A stretch of DNA of 64,000 bases. It comes from JACCTU01 sp963809175. Lineage in GTDB: Bacteria; Actinomycetota; Thermoleophilia; Gaiellales; Gaiellaceae. The stretch spans positions 1,364,001-1,428,000 of the forward strand of contig CAWEIK010000001.1 of assembly GCA_963809175.1 (NCBI GenBank), given 5' to 3'. Position 1 is the first letter of the stretch; each line of letters begins with the position of its first letter. A program made the position numbers and the translations under genes. Below, piece by piece: positions 8,736 to 17,493 of this stretch. Under the pieces are notes generated by a model, which saw only the letters and a program-made list of their open reading frames with translations, made no database searches and had not been told where the DNA came from.

Positions 8736-10471
8736 CGGGCTTCACGACACGACCCGAGCTTCACGGCACGTTCGGGATGGTGGCGTCGACGCACTGGCTC
8801 GCGTCCGCGGCCGGGATGCGGCTGCTCGAGGCCGGCGGCAACGCGTTCGACGCGGCCGCGGCTGCGGGGTTCGTGCTCCACGTCGTCGAGCCGCACCTCA
8901 ACGGGCCCGGCGGCGACCTGCCGATCGTCCTCTACTCCGCCGACCGCGACGACGTGCTCGTCGTGTGCGGGCAGGGTCCGGCGCCGGCCGCCGCCACGCC
9001 CGAGCGGTTCCGGGAGCTCGGGCTCGACCTCGTCCCGGGAACCGGCCTGCTTCCCGCCTGCGTCCCGGGGGCGGTGGACGCGTGGCTTCGGATGCTGCTC
9101 GAGCTCGGCACCGCTTCGCTGCGCGACGTGCTCGAGCCCGCGATCGGCTACGCGCGCGAGGGTCACCCCGTCCTGCCGCGCGTCGCCGAGAGCATCGCGT
9201 CGCTCGAGTCGGTCTTTCGTGCCGACTGGCCCACGTCGGCGGAGACCTGGCTCCCGGCCCCGGCGCCGTGGTCGCTCTTCCGCCGGCCGGTGCTCGCGAA
9301 TACCTACGCGCGCCTCCTGGACGAGGCCGAGGCGGCGTCGCCGGATCGCGACGGGCAGATCCAGGCGGCCCGCGACGCGTGGTACCGCGGCTTCGTCGCG
9401 GAGGCGATCGGTGAGTTCTGCGAGCGGACCAGCGTTCCCGACAGCTCGGGCCGTGCGCACAGCGGGCTGCTCGCCGCCGACGACCTCGCCGCGTTCGAGG
9501 CGACGTTCGAGGCACCGGCGAGCCTGAGCTACGAGGGCTGGACCGTCTACAAGACCGGCCCGTGGGGGCAGGGGCCGGTGTTGCTCCAGCAGCTCGCGCT
9601 GCTCGACGGCTTCGACCTTCGTTCGCTGGGCGCCGGCAGCGCCGAGTTCGTGCACACGGTGGTCGAGTGCTCGAAGCTCGCCTTCGCCGACCGCGAGGCC
9701 TGGTACGGCGATCCCGCGTTCGCGACCGTCCCCCTCGACCGGTTGCTCTCCGCCGCCTACGCGGACGAGCGCCGCGCGCTCGTCACGGACACTGCCTCGC
9801 CCGACCTCGTCCCCGGCCTCGAGGGCGCCCGGTTGCCGGAGATCCCAAGTAACACAGTGTTACTTGCTCGAGGCGCCGGCGAGCCGACCCGCGGCGACAC
9901 GTGTCACCTCGACGTCGTCGACCGCTTCGGGAACGTCGTCTCTGCGACGCCGAGCGGCGGCTGGCTGCAGAGCTCGCCCGTCGTGCCCGAGCTCGGCTTT
10001 CCGCTCGGGACGCGCGCGCAGATGTTCTGGCTCGAGGAGGGACTGCCGAACTCACTCGAGCCGCGCAAGCGTCCGCGCACGACGCTCTCGCCCTCGCTCG
10101 CACGACGAGACGGCGAGATCCTGTCCTTCGGAACGCCCGGCGGCGACCAGCAGGATCAGTGGTCGCTCGTCTTCTTCCTGCAGCACGTGCTCTTCGGGGA
10201 GAACCTCCAGGCCGCGATCGACCGGCCGATGTTCAACTCGAACCACTTCCCGAGCTCGTTCTACCCGCGCGAGGCGAAGCCGCTGCACGTCGAGCTCGAG
10301 GCGCGCTTCGCGCCGGAGGTCGTCGAGGAGCTGCGCGAGCGCGGTCACGACGTCGAGGTCAAGGGCGAGTGGTCGCTCGGTCGTCTCAGCGCAGCGTCGC
10401 GCGACGCCGGCGGCATGCTCCGCGCCGCGGCGAACCCGCGCGGCATGCAGGGCTATGCCGTCGGGCGCTGA
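8732..10471 (+). CDS. Gamma-glutamyltransferase family protein
   Basis: This is an Ntn-hydrolase of the gamma-glutamyltranspeptidase family. It has the N-terminal signature ASAAGMRLLEAGGNAFDAA and NGPGGDLP. The autoprocessing/nucleophile Thr390 sits in GDTCHLDVVD (canonical TTHxSVxD), and the C-terminal signature is FGTPGGDQQDQWS. No signal peptide is seen, so it may act in the cytoplasm on a gamma-glutamyl or related amide. That is common in the distant GGT subfamily, and true glutathione hydrolysis is not assured. The ATG at 8732 overlaps the previous stop as ATGA; an alternative ATG lies at 8720. It overlaps folC by 17 bases. Confidence 0.88.
   Translation: MTGFTTRPELHGTFGMVASTHWLASAAGMRLLEAGGNAFDAAAAAGFVLHVVEPHLNGPGGDLPIVLYSADRDDVLVVCGQGPAPAAATPERFRELGLDLVPGTGLLPACVPGAVDAWLRMLLELGTASLRDVLEPAIGYAREGHPVLPRVAESIASLESVFRADWPTSAETWLPAPAPWSLFRRPVLANTYARLLDEAEAASPDRDGQIQAARDAWYRGFVAEAIGEFCERTSVPDSSGRAHSGLLAADDLAAFEATFEAPASLSYEGWTVYKTGPWGQGPVLLQQLALLDGFDLRSLGAGSAEFVHTVVECSKLAFADREAWYGDPAFATVPLDRLLSAAYADERRALVTDTASPDLVPGLEGARLPEIPSNTVLLARGAGEPTRGDTCHLDVVDRFGNVVSATPSGGWLQSSPVVPELGFPLGTRAQMFWLEEGLPNSLEPRKRPRTTLSPSLARRDGEILSFGTPGGDQQDQWSLVFFLQHVLFGENLQAAIDRPMFNSNHFPSSFYPREAKPLHVELEARFAPEVVEELRERGHDVEVKGEWSLGRLSAASRDAGGMLRAAANPRGMQGYAVGR
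9846..9866. repeat. AT-rich perfect palindrome inside the GGT gene
   Basis: Ten-base arms CAAGTAACAC and GTGTTACTTG flank a single central A. The block is about 60% AT inside a ~70% GC gene and brings in codons otherwise avoided here (AGT, ACA, TTA, CTT), including a rare TTA leucine codon. It encodes a loop just before the GGT nucleophile segment. It has the shape of an operator for a dimeric repressor or of a small inserted palindromic element. Confidence 0.7.
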
Positions 10472-11510
10472 CTGGGTCGCGTCGCTCGACCCCTGGCCCG
10501 AGGAGTTCGGCCTGGGTCGGATGCGGATGCTGCTCGATGCGCTCGGCAACCCGCACCAGCGGTATCCGTCGATCCATGTCGTCGGCACGAACGGCAAGTC
10601 GACCGCGACGCGCACGATCGAGGCGCAGCTCGCCTCGACGGGACTGAACGTGGGCGCGTACCTCTCGCCGCACGTCCGCGGCTGGAGCGAGCGGATCCGA
10701 AGCGGCGGTGACGAGGCCGACTTCGAGCGCGCGATCGCCCGCGTGCGCGAGGCGGCGGTCGCCGTCGGAGCGACACAGTTCGAGGTGCTGACCGCCGCGG
10801 CGTTCGCGGAGTTCGCGGCGGACGACGTCGACGCAGCAGTCGTCGAGGCGGGGCTCGGCGGACGCCACGATGCGACGAACGTGATCGCCGCACCCGTCGT
10901 GCTGCTCACGAACGTCGGGCTGGACCACACGGAAGTTCTCGGCGAGACGCGCGAGGCGATCGCGCGCGAGAAGCTCGCCGTCGCCGCCGCCGACGCGATC
11001 GTCGTGCTGCCCGACGCCGAGTTCGCCGACCTCGTGCCGGGCAGGCAGGTGCTGCTGGGAGGCGCCCGCGAGGCCACCGGCGCGTTCCTCGGGGCCGGGT
11101 TCGACGGCGAGGTCACGGTCGAGCTGCCGGGCCGGCTCGAGCGTCGCTCCGACTCGGAGATCTGGGACGGCGGGCACAACCCGGACGGCCTCGACTGGGC
11201 GCTGCCGCGCCTGCCGGCCGGCGCCTACACGGTCGTCGCGTCGATCCTCCGCGACAAGGACGTCGACGGGATGCTCGAGCGCCTCGCGCGGGTCGGCAAG
11301 AAGCTCGTCGCGACCACCTCCTCGAACGCCCGGGCGCTGCCCGCGGAGGAGCTCGCCGCCCGCGCGGCTCGGTGGTTCCCGGCGGTCGAGGCCGTCGACG
11401 ACCCGGTCGACGCGGTCGAGCGGGCGAGGCAGGATCCTCCAGTGCTCGTGACGGGGTCGCTCTACCTCCTCGCGGATTTGGCCGCCCGAGAGGAGCTGCG
11501 CGTAGAGTGA
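10455..11510 (+). CDS. folC: FolC-type folylpolyglutamate/dihydrofolate synthase, compact form
   Basis: This Mur-ligase-fold enzyme adds glutamate to folates. Motifs are the P-loop GTNGKST (~44-50), SPHVRGWSERI, VVEAGLGGRHDATN, GLDHTEVLG with carbamylated-Lys region EKLAV, and the C-terminal WDGGHNPDG. At 351 residues it is about 60-80 residues shorter than usual. The stretch between the middle domain and the C-terminal domain, which normally holds the GxHQxxN motif, is missing without any frame break. The start ATG lies inside the GGT gene (17-base overlap). Its stop overlaps the next gene (GTGA). It sits between clpX and ndk as in other actinobacteria. Confidence 0.85.
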   Translation: MPSGADWVASLDPWPEEFGLGRMRMLLDALGNPHQRYPSIHVVGTNGKSTATRTIEAQLASTGLNVGAYLSPHVRGWSERIRSGGDEADFERAIARVREAAVAVGATQFEVLTAAAFAEFAADDVDAAVVEAGLGGRHDATNVIAAPVVLLTNVGLDHTEVLGETREAIAREKLAVAAADAIVVLPDAEFADLVPGRQVLLGGAREATGAFLGAGFDGEVTVELPGRLERRSDSEIWDGGHNPDGLDWALPRLPAGAYTVVASILRDKDVDGMLERLARVGKKLVATTSSNARALPAEELAARAARWFPAVEAVDDPVDAVERARQDPPVLVTGSLYLLADLAAREELRVE

Positions 11511-11620
11511 CGAAGCTGGGAGAACAGCTGACCGTCGTCGCGTTCGCCGCGTTCGTGATCCTCGCGATCGTCGGGGCCGCGTTCGGGGTCGGGTATCTGG
11601 TGGGAAAGCTGCTTCTGTGA
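11507..11620 (+). CDS. Small single-span membrane protein (37 aa)
   Basis: The GTG start overlaps the folC stop (GTGA), with GAGGAG about 12 bases upstream. The short polar start MTKLGEQLTV leads into one ~25-residue hydrophobic helix and ends KLLL. Its stop overlaps the next GTG start. By position it replaces the small DUF4233 membrane protein found between folC and ndk in Streptomyces-like genomes, but the two are not obviously homologous. The function is unknown. Confidence 0.75.
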   Translation: MTKLGEQLTVVAFAAFVILAIVGAAFGVGYLVGKLLL

Positions 11621-12105
11621 ACCTCGACTCAGACGTCCTGACGATCGCCCGGAACCTCGGGTTCTTTTTCTTCGTGGTCTTCTGGGTCGCGACCGCCTAC
11701 TGGGTGTACAAGGACGCGCGGCGCCGGATCGAGGACCCCTGGATGGTCGGGATGGCGACGGTGCTCGGAGCGATCCCGCCGTTCCTCGGGCCGATCATCT
11801 ACATGTTCTTCCGGCCGCCGGAGTACCTGGACGACGTTCGTGAGCGTGAGCTCGAGATCAAGGCGATGGAGAAGCGGCTCGCGCTTCGCGACCTCCACTG
11901 CCCGGTCTGCCGGGCCGAGGTCGACGCGACCTACCTCGTCTGCCCGGTCTGCACGACCAAGCTCAAGCAGGCGTGCGTGAACTGCAAGCAGCCGCTCGAG
12001 GCGCTCTGGCAGATCTGCCCGTACTGCGAGACGCGCGTCGAGACGCCCGCCGCGATCGACTTCGGCGACACCTGGGAGACCCCCAGGCGGAGACGCGCCG
12101 AGTAG
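11617..12105 (+). CDS. Membrane protein with double zinc ribbon (162 aa)
   Basis: Two transmembrane helices (about 10-30 and 43-65; the second includes GAIPPFLGPIIYMFF) are followed by a charged helix and two treble-clef/zinc-ribbon units, made of CPVC-CPVC and CVNC-CPYC pairs. The cytoplasmic zinc ribbons suggest a protein- or RNA-binding platform tethered to the membrane. The GTG start overlaps the preceding stop, so it belongs to the folC operon. It matches a widespread actinobacterial zinc-ribbon membrane protein of unknown role. Confidence 0.82.
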   Translation: MNLDSDVLTIARNLGFFFFVVFWVATAYWVYKDARRRIEDPWMVGMATVLGAIPPFLGPIIYMFFRPPEYLDDVRERELEIKAMEKRLALRDLHCPVCRAEVDATYLVCPVCTTKLKQACVNCKQPLEALWQICPYCETRVETPAAIDFGDTWETPRRRRAE

Positions 12106-12119
12106 GATTCCGCGCTCGA

Positions 12120-12539
12120 ATGGCCGTCGAGCGCACCCTGATCCTGATCAAGCCGGACGCCGTCGAGCGCTCGCTCGCGGGCGAGATCCTCGCGCGGATC
12201 GAGCGGCGCGGCTTCGGGGTCGTCGCGGGCAAGCTCCTGCGCGTCTCACGCGAGCTCGGCGAGACGCACTACGCCGAGCACCGCGAGAAGCCGTTCTTCG
12301 GCGAGCTCGTCGAGTTCATCACCTCGGCGCCGACCTGGGCGCTCGTCGTCGAGGGCGAGGGAGCGATCGCGACGATGCGGAAGACGATCGGCGCGACCAA
12401 CCCGGCAGACGCCGAGCCGGGCTCGATCCGCGGCGACCTCGCGACCTCGATGCCGAACAACCTCGTCCACGGCTCCGACTCGCCGGAGTCCGCGCAACGT
12501 GAGATCGCGCTGTGGTTCTCGGACGATGAGCTCGTCTGA
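12120..12539 (+). CDS. ndk: Nucleoside diphosphate kinase
   Basis: The 139-residue protein is the standard NDK length. It starts RTLILIKPDAVERSL and has the phospho-histidine His117 in NLVHGSDS, with nucleotide-binding residues in between (RKTIGATNPADAEPGSIRGD). It equilibrates NTP pools by ping-pong phosphotransfer. A TAGGAT box (12103-12108) lies 11 bases before the ATG, so it may also have its own promoter. It overlaps the following methyltransferase by 14 bases. Confidence 0.97.
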   Translation: MAVERTLILIKPDAVERSLAGEILARIERRGFGVVAGKLLRVSRELGETHYAEHREKPFFGELVEFITSAPTWALVVEGEGAIATMRKTIGATNPADAEPGSIRGDLATSMPNNLVHGSDSPESAQREIALWFSDDELV

Positions 12540-13296
12540 GTATCCCGACTACGTCGCGCGCAACGTCGAGATCTGGACGGAGGCGAACGCCGAGCACACG
12601 GGGCCTCGCGCACGCGATGCCTGGGCGAAGGACGACGTCAGTTGGGGGGTCTTCGAGGTCCCTGAGTCGCAGGTGGGCGTCCTCGGCGACGTCTCCGGTC
12701 TCGACGTCGTCGAGCTCGGCTGCGGGACGGCGTACCTCTCCGCGTGGCTCGCGAAGAAAGGTGCGCGACCGGTCGGAGTCGACCCGACTCCCGCGCAGCT
12801 CGCGACCGCACGCCAGATGCAGGCGGAGTTCGACCTCGAGTTCCCGCTCATCGAGGCGGTCGCCGAGGACGTTCCCCTCCCCGACGCGTCGTTCGACCTC
12901 GCAATCTCCGAGTACGGCGCGTCGATCTGGGCCGACCCGGATCGCTGGATACCCGAAGCCGCACGCCTGCTCCGCCCGGGCGGACGCCTGGTCTTCCTCC
13001 GCAACTCGACGCTCGCCGTCCTCTGCATGGACCTCGAGGGCATCACCGAGCAGCTGCAACGCCAGCAGCGCGGCCTCGGGCGCCTCGAGTGGCCCGACAC
13101 CAAGGAGGTGGAGTTCCAGCCCCCGCACGGCGAGCTGATCGACCTCCTCCACGCAAACGGGTTCGAAGTCGACAGGCTCCTCGAGCTCTACGCGCCCGAG
13201 GACGCGAAGACGCACAACTACTACGGGCACGTCACCGCGGAGTGGGCGCGCAAGTGGCCCGCCGAGGAGATCTGGGTGGCGCGCAAGCGCGCATGA
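12526..13296 (+). CDS. Class I SAM-dependent methyltransferase
   Basis: The SAM-binding motif I VVELGCGTAYLSAWLA and the acidic residue after beta-2 (GVDPTPAQL) are clear. Motif IV-like FDLAISEYGASIWADP and post-motif LLRPGGRLVFL are also present, typical of Methyltransf_11. The 256-residue length is normal. The ATG at 12526 lies inside the end of ndk, and its stop overlaps maf (ATGA). The substrate is unknown; a small molecule is more likely than RNA, since no RNA-binding domain is seen. Confidence 0.88.
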   Translation: MSSSEYPDYVARNVEIWTEANAEHTGPRARDAWAKDDVSWGVFEVPESQVGVLGDVSGLDVVELGCGTAYLSAWLAKKGARPVGVDPTPAQLATARQMQAEFDLEFPLIEAVAEDVPLPDASFDLAISEYGASIWADPDRWIPEAARLLRPGGRLVFLRNSTLAVLCMDLEGITEQLQRQQRGLGRLEWPDTKEVEFQPPHGELIDLLHANGFEVDRLLELYAPEDAKTHNYYGHVTAEWARKWPAEEIWVARKRA

Positions 13297-13886
13297 GCGC
13301 TCCGCCCGCGCCGCCGCTGCTGCTCGCGTCGACGTCGCCGCAACGTCGCAAGATCCTCGAGCAGCTCGGTATTCCCTTCGACGTCGTCGCGCCGCACTAC
13401 GAGGAGCACGACCCGCCCGACGCTGACCCCGTCGCGCTCGTCGAGGAGCACGCGCGCGGCAAGGCGCACTCCGTCGCCGACCACGCCGACGAGCGGCCAA
13501 TCCTCGGCGTCGACACGACCGTCGTGCTCGACGGGCGCGTCTACGGGAAGGCGGAGCACCCGGAGGAGGCCGCCGAGATGCTCGACGCGCTCAGCGGGCG
13601 GACGCACAGCGTGGTGTCGGGCCTCTGCCTCCTGACGCCTGGCTGGGAGGTCGTCGAGCACGTTGAGACGCGCGTCACCTTTCGGGCGTTGACGCCTCGC
13701 GACGTCGCGGCGTACGTCGCGAGCGGCGAGTGGGAGGGACGCGCGGGCGCGTACGCGATCCAGGGCCTCGGCGCGGCGCTCGTCGAGTCGGTCGATGGCG
13801 ACTACCTGAACGTCGTCGGGTTGCCCGCCGGTGCGCTCGTCCGCCTGCTCGCCGAGCGCTTCCCGGGCACGTACGGCTTCGGCTAG
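13293..13886 (+). CDS. maf: Maf-like nucleotide pyrophosphatase
   Basis: The N-terminal family signature LLLASTSPQRRKILEQLG, the VDTTVVLDGRVYGK block and the C-terminal GAYAIQGLGAALVE match the Maf/YhdE house-cleaning nucleoside-triphosphate pyrophosphatases. These hydrolyse dTTP/UTP or modified nucleotides. The 197-residue length is normal. The start overlaps the methyltransferase stop (ATGA). It lies just upstream of the mre genes, as maf does in many bacteria, though here a hydrolase remnant on the other strand intervenes. Confidence 0.93.
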   Translation: MSAPPAPPLLLASTSPQRRKILEQLGIPFDVVAPHYEEHDPPDADPVALVEEHARGKAHSVADHADERPILGVDTTVVLDGRVYGKAEHPEEAAEMLDALSGRTHSVVSGLCLLTPGWEVVEHVETRVTFRALTPRDVAAYVASGEWEGRAGAYAIQGLGAALVESVDGDYLNVVGLPAGALVRLLAERFPGTYGFG

Positions 13887-13887
13887 C

Positions 13888-14914
13888 TCACGGCGTGCAG
13901 CGCGCGCCGATCTGCGGCAGGCGCGTCTGCGCGCACGCCGGCAGCGGGCCGCCTCCGCGCACGGCGACGATCGCGATCCTGATCGTCTCGTAGGCGAGGC
14001 CGGGAACGTCGCCGAAGACGAAGTGGCTGTGAACTGCGGCGCGGTGGCGACCAGCACGTTCGTGCCGCGCCGGCGAACGTCCGGCGCCTCGAGCGGCAGG
14101 GTGGTCGTGAGCACGACGACGGGCCGCGATCCCCACGCGACGCCGAGTCGATCAGCGCGACGTCCGCCCGCGCGTCCCAGACCTCGGGCAGCACGCCCGG
14201 CGTCGCGAATCGCGACCGCGCGCGCGGGGGCGAGCGCGTCGACGAAGACGAGTCCCGCCACGTCGTCGGGATAGCGCGCGTGAACGCGGAGACGAGCAGG
14301 CCGCCGAACGAGTGCGCAGCGAGCAGGTACGGACCGCGCTCGCCCGCGTTCGCCAGGACGGTGCGGAGCTCACGCGAAACGTCGCGGACGTCGAGCGACG
14401 CTCGTCCGGTCGCGGGTCGCTCCCCGACGGAAGCGCCTCGGTGCGGGCGGTCGTAGGAGCACACACGCGTGTCCGCGGCGAGCGCGTACTGCACCTTTCG
14501 TACGGCAAGGCGAGGGGCCGTCGCATCCCGCCTCGAGGACGACGGTGGACGCACCGGTGCCCGTGCACTCGAGAGGATGCGATACCCGCCGACGTCGACG
14601 AGTCGCCCCGTCGGCGCGGGCGGCTCGGAGAGCGTCGGCGGCGCTGCGGGGGCGGTGCCGGGTTTGCGAAGCGGGTCAGTCGGCCGGCAGTGACAGTGGA
14701 ACCGGTAGCGGTGGTACCGCGCATCGAGCCGCTTCGTGCAGCGTCCTCCCGGCCGCAGGCAGACGTGCTTGCCTGCGATCGTCGCGGAGGTCGAACCGGC
14801 TTTGCAGTGCTTCGCAGGCGAGGCCGGGCTCAGCGCGCCGGCAGCCGCAGCGGCTCCGGCAAGCGCGAGCGCTCCGATCGTCACAGCAATCCGTACGCCT
14901 CGCATCGGTTCCAC
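13888..14914 (-). pseudogene. Secreted alpha/beta-hydrolase, broken by about six indels
   Basis: A GTG with AGGAG 8 bases upstream opens a frame with a signal peptide (ALALAGAAAAAGALS), a short Cys-containing region and then an alpha/beta hydrolase. Recognisable pieces are the substrate-side GASTVVLEAG, the nucleophile elbow AAHSFGG, YPDDVAGLVFVDA, and the final catalytic His in SHFVFGDVPGLA. They lie in three different frames, so about four one-base losses and two one-base gains are needed. The corrected length is exactly 343 codons. The mix of indel signs differs from the insertion-only pattern elsewhere and fits genuine decay, though sequence error is not excluded. Confidence 0.75.
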
Positions 14915-14991
14915 GGAAGGTACTCCTGGTGTGTGCCGATTCCAAGCCTGGAAGGGGCTTGCGCCTCTTCCTAGTACTGTGACGCTGGCCT

Positions 14992-16038
<1,047 letters not shown>

Positions 16039-16069
16039 CGTCCAAGGTCGCTAACCTCTGGCGAAGCTC

Positions 16070-16978
16070 GTGCCTCGCAACCGAACCGCCCGTCTGGCGG
16101 TGCTGGGCCGTCCCGCTCAGCGTCCCGCCCCGCCGTATCCCTCCCGAGCCCGCAGCGCGACCAGGCGCCGCGTGGTGGTGGGCATCCTCGCCGTGCTCTC
16201 GCTCGCGCTGCTCTCGGTGTACTTCCGCGAGTCGAGCGACGGACCGCTGCACGGTGCGCAGGACGTCGGTGCGACGGCGATGCGCCCGTTCCAGGTCGGC
16301 GCCGAGCGGGTCGCGAGCCCGTTCCGCGACCTCTACGGGTGGTTCGACGGGCTGCTGAACGCGAAGGACGAGAACGAGGCGCTGCGGGAGGAGAACGAGC
16401 GGCTCCGTCGCCAAGCGATCCGCAACCAGACCGCGGCGCAGGAGAACCTCGACCTGAAACAACTCCTCGACTACAAGGACCTGCCGGGGCTCGAGGCGTA
16501 CCGCTCGGTGCACACGCGCGTGCTCGGCGAGCAGTCGCAGTTCGGCAAGCAGCTTCTGATCGCCGCCGGCTCGAGCGAAGGCATCCGGCTGCACGCGCCG
16601 GTGCTCTCGGCCGGCGCGCTCGTCGGTGAGATCACCGAGCTGTCGCCGGACACCGCGGTCGTGACGCTGCTGACCGACGAGTCGAGCGCGGTCGCCGCCT
16701 ACTCGATCCGCACCAGCGCGCTCGGGCTGATCCAGTCCGGCGAGGGCGGCTCGCTCGCCTTCGCGAACGTCACGAAGGACAAGGACGTCGCGCGGGCCGA
16801 CCTGATCGCAACCGCAGGGTCGAGCGTCCCGCGGCTGCCGTCGCTCTTTCCGCGCGGGATCCCGATCGGCACCGTGACGAGCGTGTCGCAGAGCGACACC
16901 GAGCCGTTCAAGCAGATCCAGCTGGCCTCGTACGTCGACCTCTCGAACCTGCGCACCGTGACGGTGCTCGTGCGATGA
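16070..16978 (+). CDS. mreC: MreC, rod-shape scaffold protein
   Basis: One N-terminal transmembrane helix (VVVGILAVLSLALLSVYF) is followed by a coiled coil (about 90-125, DENEALREENERLRRQA) and the paired beta-barrel MreC domain (about 135-300). The length is 302 residues. It links MreB inside to PBP2/RodA outside. The start is GTG, 31 bases after mreB, and its stop overlaps mreD (ATGA). Confidence 0.95.
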   Translation: MPRNRTARLAVLGRPAQRPAPPYPSRARSATRRRVVVGILAVLSLALLSVYFRESSDGPLHGAQDVGATAMRPFQVGAERVASPFRDLYGWFDGLLNAKDENEALREENERLRRQAIRNQTAAQENLDLKQLLDYKDLPGLEAYRSVHTRVLGEQSQFGKQLLIAAGSSEGIRLHAPVLSAGALVGEITELSPDTAVVTLLTDESSAVAAYSIRTSALGLIQSGEGGSLAFANVTKDKDVARADLIATAGSSVPRLPSLFPRGIPIGTVTSVSQSDTEPFKQIQLASYVDLSNLRTVTVLVR

Positions 16979-17493
16979 CCGTCGACGTCCTCAAGACCGC
17001 GGTGCTCGTCTTCTTCGCCGTCGTGCTGCAGTCGGCAATCGTCAGCTCGATCGACATCGCCGGCGGAACGCCCGACCTCGTTCTGGTCACGCTCGTCGCG
17101 ATCTCGCTCCTGCGCGGAGCGATCTGGGGCGCTGCGGCGGGCTTCGCGGCCGGGCTGCTGCTCGACACCTCGAACCTCGGGCGCCTCGGCGAGACGTCGC
17201 TGCTGCTCACCGTCGCCGGCTACTGGATCGGCCGCTACGGCGAGACGACGGGACGCGACCGCTCGCACGCGCCGCTGCTCTCCGTCGCGGTGGTGACGGT
17301 CCTCTACTCCGCCGGTGCGCTCGCGCTGCACGTCGTGCTCGGCGACCCGGTCGATGCGAGCACGATCCTCGTCGGCGCGCTCATCCCCGGTGTGTTCCTG
17401 AACCTGATCCTTGCGTTCCCGGTGTACGCGCTCGTGCGACGCGTGCTCGGCCGCCCGGAGTGGTCCGCGCAGGAGGTGCGACTCCTTGGCTGA
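16975..17493 (+). CDS. mreD: MreD, rod-shape membrane protein
   Basis: The 172-residue protein has about five transmembrane segments and the typical MreD N-terminus (LVFFAVVLQSAIVSS, then GGTPDLVLVTLVAI). It belongs to the elongasome core with MreC and RodA. It overlaps mreC by four bases, and its end overlaps the TTG start of mrdA. The AGGAGGT for mrdA lies inside its last codons. Confidence 0.93.
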   Translation: MTVDVLKTAVLVFFAVVLQSAIVSSIDIAGGTPDLVLVTLVAISLLRGAIWGAAAGFAAGLLLDTSNLGRLGETSLLLTVAGYWIGRYGETTGRDRSHAPLLSVAVVTVLYSAGALALHVVLGDPVDASTILVGALIPGVFLNLILAFPVYALVRRVLGRPEWSAQEVRLLG

